Of a stretch of 8,906 nt of DNA, positions 1-5,890 are shown piece after piece. The notes beneath the pieces are model-generated. The model was given only the letters and a program-made list of their open reading frames with translations. It was not told the DNA's origin and searched no databases. Position 1 is the stretch's first letter. Each line of letters starts with the position of its first letter. This stretch comes from Polaromonas sp. YR568. GTDB lineage: Bacteria; Pseudomonadota; Gammaproteobacteria; Burkholderiales; Burkholderiaceae. The stretch lies in assembly GCA_945871335.1 (NCBI GenBank), contig CAMBWM010000088.1, positions 1 through 8,906 of the forward strand, read 5' to 3'. The translations under genes and the position numbers were made by a program.

Positions 1-54
1 GCCTGCCCGGACTGCGGCGTGGCCAAGTCTGACTTTGAAGTCGTTGAACTCTGA
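1..54 (+). CDS. Rubredoxin, C-terminal fragment
   Basis: The open frame entering from the left edge encodes 17 residues before a TGA stop, beginning ACPDCGVAKSDFEVVEL. CPDCG followed by KSDFE is the second iron-binding cysteine knuckle and the usual C-terminal tail of rubredoxin, a small protein holding one iron atom by four cysteines and passing single electrons. Only the second cysteine pair is visible; the first CxxC lies outside the window. The next gene starts nine bases after the stop and encodes a rubredoxin reductase-like flavoprotein, which supports both the identification and cotranscription. The fragment is short, but the motif is highly characteristic. Confidence 0.88.
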   Translation, partial: ACPDCGVAKSDFEVVEL

Positions 55-63
55 CAGCGCGGC

Positions 64-1257
64 ATGAGCCAGAGCCTGATCATCGTGGGTGCCGGCCTGG
101 CCGGCTGGACCACGGCGCGCGAATTCCGCAAGCTTGACACCACAACGCCGGTGCAACTGGTGACTGCCGACAGCGGCGACTTTTATGCCAAACCCGCGCT
201 GTCCAACGCCTTTGCGCAAGGCCGTTTGCCAGCGCAGCTGGTGAGTACGCCGGCCGCCAAAATGGCCGATACGCTGAACGTCACGCTGCTGGCGCACACC
301 CGCGTGGAAGCCATTGACACCACCGCCCAAACCCTGAGCGTGCGCAGTGCCGCCGGCCTGCAAACGCTGGCCTACCGCGACCTGGTGCTGGCCACCGGTG
401 CGCAGCCGATCCGGGTGCCGGTGCAGGGCGATGCAGCCGACGCCGTTATGAGCATCAACTCACTGGATGACTTTGCGGCTTTTCACGCCCGCCTGCAAGC
501 TGGCGCAGAGTCGCCAGGCGCGCCGCAGCGGCAGGTGCTGATCATGGGCGCAGGACTGATCGGTTGCGAGTTCGCCAACGATTTGGCGCAAGCGGGCATG
601 AGCGTGCGCGTGGTGGACCCCGGGCCGCGCCCACTGGCCGCCTTGCTGCCGCCCGAGGCCAGCGCTGCACTGCAAGCAGCTCTTGAGGCGCTGGGCGTGC
701 ATTTTGACTTTGGCTGCACCGTGCACGAGGTAGGACACGCCGCAGGCCGGCTGCAGGTGACGCTAGCCACTGGCGAGACTGTGCCTGCTGACGCGGTGCT
801 CAGCGCCGTGGGTCTGCGCGCTGATACAGCTCTGGCGCAAGCTGCCGGGCTGCAGGTAGACCGCGCGATCGTCGTCAACACATTTTTGCAAACCAGCGCA
901 ACGCATATTTACGCCTTAGGCGACAGCGCCCAGTACGCCAGCGCGCCCTCCCTGTTGTCGGCGCACGGCTCAACGCTGCCATATGTCATGCCCATCATGA
1001 GCGCTGCGCGGGCGCTGGCTGCCACGCTGGCCGGCACGCCGACCGCCCTGGCCTTTGCGCTGATGCCGGTGTCGGTCAAGACACCCGCCCTGCCGCTGGT
1101 GGTGGCCGCCGCGCAGGCCGGGCTGGCCGGCCATTGGGCCGCCGCCGGACAAGGCATCTGGCATTGGCATGACGATGCCGGCCAGCCGCGCGGCTTTGTG
1201 CTGGCGGGTGCGCAAACCTCTCAAAGGATGGCGCAAGCCAAACTGTTGTCGCCCTGA
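64..1257 (+). CDS. FAD-dependent NAD(P)H:rubredoxin reductase-like oxidoreductase
   Basis: This 397-residue flavoprotein of the pyridine nucleotide-disulfide oxidoreductase superfamily probably moves electrons from NAD(P)H through FAD to the rubredoxin encoded just upstream. Visible in order: an N-terminal FAD-binding GAGLAG (residues 9-14), a YAKPALS segment (41-47) typical of rubredoxin/ferredoxin reductases, ATGAQP (110-115), a second dinucleotide fold GAGLIG (162-167) for NAD(P)H, and the second FAD-binding motif YALGD (283-287). No redox-active CxxxxC disulfide is present, which fits the rubredoxin/ferredoxin reductase branch rather than the glutathione or lipoamide branch. The ATG at 64 lies nine bases after the rubredoxin stop with only a weak ribosome-binding site, suggesting translational coupling. 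It could instead serve a ferredoxin, but the adjacent rubredoxin makes that less likely. The protein is cytoplasmic, with no signal peptide or membrane segment. Confidence 0.88.
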   Translation: MSQSLIIVGAGLAGWTTAREFRKLDTTTPVQLVTADSGDFYAKPALSNAFAQGRLPAQLVSTPAAKMADTLNVTLLAHTRVEAIDTTAQTLSVRSAAGLQTLAYRDLVLATGAQPIRVPVQGDAADAVMSINSLDDFAAFHARLQAGAESPGAPQRQVLIMGAGLIGCEFANDLAQAGMSVRVVDPGPRPLAALLPPEASAALQAALEALGVHFDFGCTVHEVGHAAGRLQVTLATGETVPADAVLSAVGLRADTALAQAAGLQVDRAIVVNTFLQTSATHIYALGDSAQYASAPSLLSAHGSTLPYVMPIMSAARALAATLAGTPTALAFALMPVSVKTPALPLVVAAAQAGLAGHWAAAGQGIWHWHDDAGQPRGFVLAGAQTSQRMAQAKLLSP

Positions 1258-1274
1258 ACAGGGCCGGTTTTTTT
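1251..1274 (+). terminator. Rho-independent terminator overlapping the reductase stop codon
   Basis: GCCCT (1251-1255) pairs with AGGGC (1260-1264) around a GAAC loop, followed after CGG by seven T residues (1268-1274). The TGA stop of the reductase (1255-1257) lies inside the hairpin. The stem is short and three bases separate it from the T run, so strength is uncertain, but position and orientation fit the end of the rubredoxin-reductase transcript. Confidence 0.6.
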
Positions 1275-1357
1275 CTGGTGCGCCAGCGGGCCTGAGGCCA
1301 ATGTTTGCTTACCAAAAAGTCAAAGCCGACGGAACTGTTGCGCATGCATTGGCGGGT

Positions 1358-1399
1358 CGCGCAAAGCATTGCGCGGCCTACAATCGCGTTCCTTATAAG
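1358..1399 (+). promoter_or_regulatory. Candidate maeB promoter with inverted repeat
   Basis: The gap between the reductase and maeB holds two -10-like hexamers, TACAAT (1379-1384) and TATAAG (1394-1399), each matching five of six consensus bases. Neither has a good -35 box; the best for the second is TTGCGC (1369-1374) at a long 19-base spacing. Just upstream lies a perfect inverted repeat, CGCGCAA (1358-1364) and TTGCGCG (1369-1375) around AGCA, placed where an operator or activator site would act. The transcript leader would be about 40-55 bases and carries a good ribosome-binding site, AGGAGAG (1429-1435), seven bases before the maeB ATG. The promoter assignment is inference from motif match. 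Confidence 0.45.
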
Positions 1400-1442
1400 T
1401 AATTGACGCCCGCAAGGGCTGCCCCCGCAGGAGAGCGCTCAC

Positions 1443-3752
1443 ATGTCCAGCACACCGGTCGACAAGCAACAGGAAAAGCGCGACGAACTGCGCCGCGCCG
1501 CACTTGAGTACCACGAGTTCCCCACCCCCGGCAAAGTAGCCATTGCCGCCACCAAACAGCTGATTAACCAGCATGACTTGGCGCTGGCCTACACGCCTGG
1601 CGTGGCAGCTCCCTGCGAAGAAATCGTCAAAGACCCGAACGCCGCTTACAAATACACCAGCCGCGGCAACCTGGTGGCCGTCATCACCAATGGCACGGCT
1701 GTGCTTGGTCTGGGCAACATCGGTCCGCTGGCGTCAAAACCAGTGATGGAAGGCAAGGCTGTTCTGTTCAAGAAGTTTGCCGGCGTGGATGTGTTCGACA
1801 TCGAAATCGACGAGCAAGACCCGGTTAAGCTGGTGGAAGTGATTGCCGCACTGGAGCCGACCTTCGGCGCCATCAATTTAGAAGACATTAAGGCGCCGGA
1901 CTGCTTTTATGTAGAGCGCGAGCTGCGCAAGCGCATGAAGATACCGGTTTTTCATGATGACCAGCACGGCACGGCCATCACTGTGGCCGCCGCGCTGCTA
2001 AATGCACTCAAAGTGGCGGGAAAAGACCTTAAAAAGGTCAAATTGGTGACGTCTGGCGCTGGTGCGGCCGCTTTGGCGTGTTTGAACCTGATGCTCAAAC
2101 TGGGCTTGCCGCGTCAAAATATCTTTGTAACCGACCTGGCCGGTGTCGTTTACGAAGGCCGTACCGAACTGATGGACGAGGACAAGATCCTGTTTTCCCA
2201 AAAAACCACGGCGCGCACACTGGGTGAGATGATTGAGGGCGCCGATATTTTTCTGGGCCTGTCCGCCGGCGGCGTGCTCAAAAAAGACATGGTCAAGAAA
2301 ATGGCGGCCAAGCCCATCATTTTTGCCTTGGCCAACCCCAACCCTGAAATAACACCCGAAGACGTTAAGTCGGTGCGTGATGACGCCATCATGGCGACAG
2401 GTCGCACCGATTACCCCAACCAGGTCAACAACGTCCTGTGCTTCCCTTATATTTTCCGCGGTGCGCTTGACGCGGGTGCCTCGACCATCACGGTGGAGAT
2501 GGAAATTGCCGCGGTGTACGCCATTGCGGAGCTGGCGCAAGCCGAGCAAAGCGAAGTGGTCGCGGCCGCTTACGCGGGACAGACGCTGGCTTTCGGCCCT
2601 GAATACCTGATTCCCAAGCCCTTTGACCCGCGTCTGATGATCAAGATCGCGCCAGCCGTGGCCCAGGCGGCGGCTGAAAGTGGTGTGGCGCTGCGCCCCA
2701 TCTTGGACATGGACGCTTACCGTCAGAAGCTGCAGAGCTTCGTCTATGCCTCCGGCACCATGATGAAGCCCATTTTTGCCGCTGCCAAACTGGCCAGCCG
2801 CAAACGCGTGGCCTACGCCGAAGGCGAGGAAGAGCGCGTGCTGCGCGCCTGCCAGATCGTGGTTGACGAAGGACTCGCCCGCCCGACCCTGATCGGCCGG
2901 CCGGCCGTTATCGCACAGCGCATTGAGCAATTCGGTCTGCGCCTCAAAGAAGAGCTTGACTACGACATAGTCAACGTCGAGCAGGATCTGCGCTACCGCG
3001 ACTTCTGGCAGACCTACCACCGCATGATGGAGCGCCGCGGGGTGACCACGCTAATCGCCAAGATCGAAATGCGCAGGCGCCTGACGCTGATTGGCAGCAT
3101 GCTTCTTCACAAAGGCGATGTCGATGGCTTGATCTGCGGTACCTGGGGCACCACGTCCATGCACCTCGACTACGTGGACCAGGTCATCGGTAAGCGCGCC
3201 GGCGTTCATACCTATGCCTGCATGAACGGCCTGATGCTGCCTGGCCGACAGGTGTTCTTGCTCGACACGCACGTGAACTACGACCCGACGGCCGAGCAAC
3301 TCGCTGAAATCACCACAATGGCCGCCGAGGAAATGATGCGCTTTGGAATCAAGCCCAAAGTCGCGCTTTTGTCACATTCGAATTTTGGCTCGTCAAATTT
3401 ACCCAGTGCGCTCAAAATGCGAGAAGCTCTGGCCTTGCTGCGAGATAAGGCGCCTTGGCTGGAAGTTGACGGCGAAATGCACGGAGATGTCGCACTGGAC
3501 CCAGAAGCGCGCGCCAACGTGATGCCGAACAGCTCACTGGGCGGGGAGGCCAATTTGCTGGTGTTTCCCAATATTGATGCCGCCAATATCGCCTACAACC
3601 TGCTGAAAACCGCTGCCGGCGGCAACATTGCCATCGGCCCGGTTTTGCTTGGGGCGGACAAACCGGTCCATATTCTGACCGCCAGTGCCACCGTCAGGCG
3701 TGTTGTGAACATGACAGCTTTGACTGTTGCAGACGCAAACTCAGTCCGCTAA
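1443..3752 (+). CDS. maeB: NADP-dependent malic enzyme with phosphotransacetylase-like domain (MaeB)
   Basis: Malic enzyme oxidatively decarboxylates malate to pyruvate and CO2, normally reducing NADP+; it supplies NADPH and pyruvate from the TCA cycle in the cytoplasm. The 769-residue length is typical of the large hybrid bacterial form. Visible: catalytic-region Tyr50 in ALAYTPGVA, the Lys105 region in MEGKAVLFK, the metal-binding [11 protein letters not shown] (145-155) and FHDDQHGT (170-177), the dinucleotide fold SGAGAAA (204-210), and ANPNPE (297-302). From roughly residue 450 to the end, a phosphotransacetylase-like domain follows, starting near [17 protein letters not shown]. In characterised MaeB proteins this domain serves allosteric control, for example by acetyl-CoA, rather than transacetylation; that is family knowledge, not visible here. 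The ATG at 1443 has AGGAGAG seven bases upstream. The gene is flanked by its own promoter-like region and a downstream hairpin zone, so it is probably monocistronic. Confidence 0.95.
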   Translation: MSSTPVDKQQEKRDELRRAALEYHEFPTPGKVAIAATKQLINQHDLALAYTPGVAAPCEEIVKDPNAAYKYTSRGNLVAVITNGTAVLGLGNIGPLASKPVMEGKAVLFKKFAGVDVFDIEIDEQDPVKLVEVIAALEPTFGAINLEDIKAPDCFYVERELRKRMKIPVFHDDQHGTAITVAAALLNALKVAGKDLKKVKLVTSGAGAAALACLNLMLKLGLPRQNIFVTDLAGVVYEGRTELMDEDKILFSQKTTARTLGEMIEGADIFLGLSAGGVLKKDMVKKMAAKPIIFALANPNPEITPEDVKSVRDDAIMATGRTDYPNQVNNVLCFPYIFRGALDAGASTITVEMEIAAVYAIAELAQAEQSEVVAAAYAGQTLAFGPEYLIPKPFDPRLMIKIAPAVAQAAAESGVALRPILDMDAYRQKLQSFVYASGTMMKPIFAAAKLASRKRVAYAEGEEERVLRACQIVVDEGLARPTLIGRPAVIAQRIEQFGLRLKEELDYDIVNVEQDLRYRDFWQTYHRMMERRGVTTLIAKIEMRRRLTLIGSMLLHKGDVDGLICGTWGTTSMHLDYVDQVIGKRAGVHTYACMNGLMLPGRQVFLLDTHVNYDPTAEQLAEITTMAAEEMMRFGIKPKVALLSHSNFGSSNLPSALKMREALALLRDKAPWLEVDGEMHGDVALDPEARANVMPNSSLGGEANLLVFPNIDAANIAYNLLKTAAGGNIAIGPVLLGADKPVHILTASATVRRVVNMTALTVADANSVR

Positions 3753-3771
3753 AAGCTTTTCACCGAAGCCA

Positions 3772-3839
3772 GCGCTAACTTTTTAGCGCCTGAGCAGCCC
3801 ACACTATGCCCAATTATTGGGCAAACTGTTGCTTTTTTT
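3772..3839 (+). terminator. Hairpin cluster and T run downstream of maeB, probable terminator
   Basis: Three dyads follow maeB: a 7-base-pair hairpin GCGCTAA/TTAGCGC (3772-3778 with 3783-3789), a 17-base palindrome with 8-base arms TGCCCAAT/ATTGGGCA around one T (3807-3823), and a short GCAA/TTGC stem (3821-3824 with 3829-3832) directly followed by seven T residues (3833-3839). The T run after the third stem gives a terminator-like ending, but that stem is only four base pairs and competes with the palindrome. Termination of maeB here is likely but not certain; the palindrome may also be a protein-binding site. Confidence 0.45.
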
Positions 3840-3840
3840 G

Positions 3841-3883
3841 TGCGTTTGAGTCAAACTACGCATTAAAGATTCAGGGTTAACCC
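3841..3883 (+). promoter_or_regulatory. Palindromes upstream of the ribonuclease gene, possible operator region
   Basis: GTTTGA and TCAAAC (3844-3849 and 3851-3856) form a perfect inverted repeat around one G, and TGCG/CGCA (3841-3844 and 3859-3862) extend it with a small offset. A second palindrome, GGGTTAACCC, lies at 3874-3883. Both lie within 90 bases of the ribonuclease start, where transcription control would be expected. I could not find a convincing -35/-10 pair, so the exact promoter is not assigned. Confidence 0.3.
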
Positions 3884-3927
3884 CGTACTTAGTGCGGAAT
3901 AGCCTGAAATCAGGAGGTGTGATTTTC

Positions 3928-4335
3928 ATGTTGCGCAATCCTTGCGGTGTCTGGGCTAGGACCATGGTGGTGGCAGTGTTGGCACTGTCAGGTGGTTTGA
4001 TCGGCATGTCGGTGCAGGCCAAAGCCCAAGCGCCAGCGGCGGTTTTGCAAACCGTGACACTGACCGCACTGCCTGCGCAAGGGCGGGACATGATGGCACT
4101 GATAGAAAAGGGTGGGCCCTTCAAGTATGACAAGGACGGCACGGTGTTCGGCAACCGGGAAAAATTTCTTCCGGCTCGCCAGCGTGGTTACTACCGCGAA
4201 TACACCGTTCGAACGCCAGGAGAAAGTAGCCGCGGTGCGCGGCGTATTGTGTGCGGTGGCCAGCAGCCACGTGCTCCAGACGCCTGCTTTTACACCGACG
4301 ACCACTATGCAAGCTTTCGCCAGATCGTTCAATGA
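3928..4335 (+). CDS. Secreted guanyl-specific ribonuclease (RNase N1/T1, barnase/RNase Sa class)
   Basis: The 135-residue protein carries a signal peptide: basic residues 3 and 11, a hydrophobic stretch about 13-29, and an AKA-Q cleavage-like site near 33. The mature part resembles microbial guanyl-specific ribonucleases, which cut single-stranded RNA 3' of guanosine. Landmarks align with RNase Sa: GPFKYDKDGTVFGNRE (63-78), YYREYTV with the catalytic-base Glu91, RGARRIVCG with Arg102 and Arg106, and DDHYASF with the catalytic-acid His126 and Tyr127. All expected catalytic residues are present, so it should be active. Relative to RNase Sa there are four extra residues between Cys109 and Cys120, which may form a disulfide. 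I chose ATG 3928 because AGGAGGT (3912-3918) lies nine bases upstream and the signal peptide then begins properly; a GTG at 3892 would add 12 unlikely residues. A barstar-family inhibitor follows 75 bases downstream. Confidence 0.9.
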   Translation: MLRNPCGVWARTMVVAVLALSGGLIGMSVQAKAQAPAAVLQTVTLTALPAQGRDMMALIEKGGPFKYDKDGTVFGNREKFLPARQRGYYREYTVRTPGESSRGARRIVCGGQQPRAPDACFYTDDHYASFRQIVQ

Positions 4336-4356
4336 GCGTGATCGTAAGAGCTGGTT

Positions 4357-4388
4357 TTGACAGTTTGAGTTGATTTTATCGTTAGCAT
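4357..4388 (+). promoter_or_regulatory. Candidate separate promoter for the barstar-like gene
   Basis: The gap between ribonuclease and inhibitor contains a perfect -35 consensus TTGACA (4357-4362). The best -10 match is TAGCAT (4383-4388) at a spacing of 20 bases, longer than ideal. A start site near 4395 would give a short leader that still contains the purine-rich ribosome-binding region before the ATG at 4411. The -35 match is seen; promoter function is inference. Confidence 0.4.
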
Positions 4389-4410
4389 GTTTTTAGAAAG
4401 AGAAGCGAAG

Positions 4411-4812
4411 ATGGACACACCACTTCGTACTGTGAGGCCGAACATTGTTCAATCCATACGCGCATTTCGCGTACCGGAATTACAAGGCGCGGCAACCGCA
4501 CTAGGTCAGCACTTCCTTTATGCCAACCTGAGCAGCGCTCAGAGCAAACAGGATGTGCTGGACATGATCGCGGCCCAGTACACATTTCCAGCGCATTTCG
4601 GCAAAAATTTCGATGCGCTTTTCGATTGCATGACCGACCTTGTTCACAAGTCAGGTCAGCAACCGGGCTTCATCGTGGTGCTGGAACAAATTCCGGCCAA
4701 CGCAAAGTTCGACAAAGAGGCGCGGGAACAACTGCTCGACATCTTCAGGGATGCGGCGGACTATTGGGCGGATCGAAAGATACCGTTCCGATGTTTCTAT
4801 TCTTTTCTGTAG
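4411..4812 (+). CDS. Barstar-family ribonuclease inhibitor
   Basis: The 133-residue protein has no signal peptide, as expected for a cytoplasmic inhibitor that blocks the ribonuclease active site before export. The diagnostic barstar helix is FPAHFGKNFDALFDCMTDL (59-77), matching the barstar segment that binds barnase: Asp68 and Asp72 correspond to barstar Asp35 and Asp39, Gly64 to Gly31. In IFRDAADYW, Asp114 falls where barstar has Glu76. Barstar Tyr29 is replaced by His62. The protein is longer than the roughly 90-residue Bacillus barstar, with about 30 extra N-terminal residues. I chose ATG 4411 because the purine-rich AGAAAGAGAAG lies just upstream; an ATG at 4387 lacks such a site. The gene follows the exported RNase on the same strand, supporting a toxin-immunity pair. 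Alternative partners cannot be excluded, since some barstar-like proteins lack a linked RNase. Confidence 0.9.
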   Translation: MDTPLRTVRPNIVQSIRAFRVPELQGAATALGQHFLYANLSSAQSKQDVLDMIAAQYTFPAHFGKNFDALFDCMTDLVHKSGQQPGFIVVLEQIPANAKFDKEAREQLLDIFRDAADYWADRKIPFRCFYSFL

Positions 4813-4937
4813 CCCGCTCCCCAGACATTGGCCAAGGGGATCGGGCAAATGAGGCCCAGCATGCATTGGAAAACGGTGGCGAAGTCATGCCAACCGACAA
4901 ACTCATCGACGTGTCACCACTGGCACTTCGCATGAGC

Positions 4938-4956
4938 AGCCCGTTCAACGCGGGCT
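4938..4956. repeat. Stem-loop with the same arms as the downstream terminator
   Basis: AGCCCG (4938-4943) pairs with CGGGCT (4951-4956). The 19-base unit has the same arms and length as the core of the terminator at 5028-5046, ninety bases away, but it has no T run. It lies in the 250-base gap between the barstar-like gene and rsmA, where I see no convincing gene. Confidence 0.5.
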
Positions 4957-4992
4957 ATTGGTTGGCGGCGGCTTAGGCCCTTTCGCCAGCGC

Positions 4993-5011
4993 CCGTGAAG
5001 TGGCTTCACGG
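4993..5011. other. Strong hairpin without T run
   Basis: CCGTGAAG (4993-5000) and CTTCACGG (5004-5011) form a perfect 8-base-pair stem around TGG. It sits just before the bidirectional terminator at the convergent gene ends. It could stabilise transcript 3' ends or help termination; no function can be assigned from sequence alone. Confidence 0.5.
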
Positions 5012-5022
5012 CACGCTTGCTC

Positions 5023-5050
5023 AAAAAAGCCCGCTTCATGCGGGCTTTTT
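5023..5050. terminator. Bidirectional rho-independent terminator
   Basis: GCCCGC (5029-5034) pairs with GCGGGC (5040-5045) around TTCAT, flanked by a run of A on the left (5023-5028) and a run of T on the right (5046-5050). This gives a GC stem followed by U residues on both strands. It lies between convergent genes, thirteen bases beyond the rsmA end, and should stop both the rsmA transcript from the right and the barstar transcript from the left. Confidence 0.9.
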
Positions 5051-5062
5051 CATGGTCGACAC

Positions 5063-5848
5063 TCAAGCAGCAACCGACAGGGCTTGCACCAGCGCAACGT
5101 ACTCTGGCACCGAGACTTCCTCAGCGCGACGCTGAACATTGAATTGGCCTGTATATCCTCGCGCCTGCAGCCACTGTCCCAAAGTATGTCGCATTAATTT
5201 TCGCCGTTGACTAAAAGCCACCTGCACGACCTCGCTCAGCAGCTTGACATCGAGGACGGCCGGCTCGGCATGCGGCACCATGCGCACAATGGCGCTGTTC
5301 ACGCGGGGGGGCGGGTCAAAGCAGTGGGGCGGCACCAAGAGAACGTTTTCCATGGCGTAGCGCCACTGCAGCATCACGCTCAATCGCCCATAGTCAGCGC
5401 TGCATGGCTTGGCCACCATGCGGTCGACGACTTCTTTTTGCAGCATGAAATGCTGATCTTCAATCACCGCGACAGCATCGAGCAAATGAAAGAGGATAGG
5501 CGTGGATATGTTGTAGGGGAGATTGCCAACCACGCGTATTTTGCTTGGCGGCTGTGCCGGGCTGCCCATGCTTTTGGCGAGCACAGGAAAGTCAACTTTG
5601 AGCACGTCGGCCTCGACTACCTTGAGCTGCGGGTGGGTCTGAAGCTGGCGCGCAAGATCGCGGTCCAGCTCGATCACGGTCAGGTGGCCGAGACGCTCAA
5701 CCAACGGCTGCGTCATCGCCGCCAGGCCCGGTCCGATCTCCACCATAAGCTCACCCGCCGTGGGGGCAATTGCTTGAATGATGTCTTCAATGATCCCGCG
5801 GTCCGTCAGGAAGTGCTGGCCAAAGCGTTTGCGCGCCACATGCTTCAT
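5063..5848 (-). CDS. rsmA: 16S rRNA (adenine1518-N6/adenine1519-N6)-dimethyltransferase (RsmA/KsgA)
   Basis: RsmA dimethylates two adjacent adenines near the 3' end of 16S rRNA during small-subunit maturation, using S-adenosylmethionine; loss of the E. coli enzyme gives kasugamycin resistance. The 261-residue protein is near the usual length. Visible: N-terminal RKRFGQHFL (6-14), SAM-binding [10 protein letters not shown] (37-46), acidic IELDRDLA (59-66) for the ribose, the catalytic NLPYN (109-113), and [10 protein letters not shown] (177-186). All match E. coli RsmA closely. It is the third gene of the lptD-surA-rsmA run and starts 42 bases after surA; the bases before its ATG show no strong ribosome-binding site, so translation may depend on upstream ribosomes. 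A bidirectional terminator follows. Confidence 0.97.
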   Translation of the reverse strand: MKHVARKRFGQHFLTDRGIIEDIIQAIAPTAGELMVEIGPGLAAMTQPLVERLGHLTVIELDRDLARQLQTHPQLKVVEADVLKVDFPVLAKSMGSPAQPPSKIRVVGNLPYNISTPILFHLLDAVAVIEDQHFMLQKEVVDRMVAKPCSADYGRLSVMLQWRYAMENVLLVPPHCFDPPPRVNSAIVRMVPHAEPAVLDVKLLSEVVQVAFSQRRKLMRHTLGQWLQARGYTGQFNVQRRAEEVSVPEYVALVQALSVAA

Positions 5849-5890
5849 TGGCGGCCAGTGTCCGAATCCAAAAGCACAAGGGCCTCATGC

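Noticed and set aside
1998..3020. 340-codon open frame on the minus strand inside maeB
   Set aside because: It lies fully antisense to a well-supported enzyme, has no recognisable motif or ribosome-binding site, and long antisense frames are common in GC-rich genes.
3892..3927. Upstream GTG start for the ribonuclease
   Set aside because: No ribosome-binding site precedes it, whereas AGGAGGT is correctly placed before ATG 3928; the signal peptide also fits the later start.
4387..4410. Upstream ATG for the barstar-like gene
   Set aside because: It lacks a ribosome-binding site and overlaps the candidate -10 element; ATG 4411 has a purine-rich sequence just before it.
4887..4976. 29-codon open frame starting MPTDKLIDVS after the barstar-like gene
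   Set aside because: It has only a weak ribosome-binding site, no recognisable similarity, and no independent support; too short to call from one sequence.
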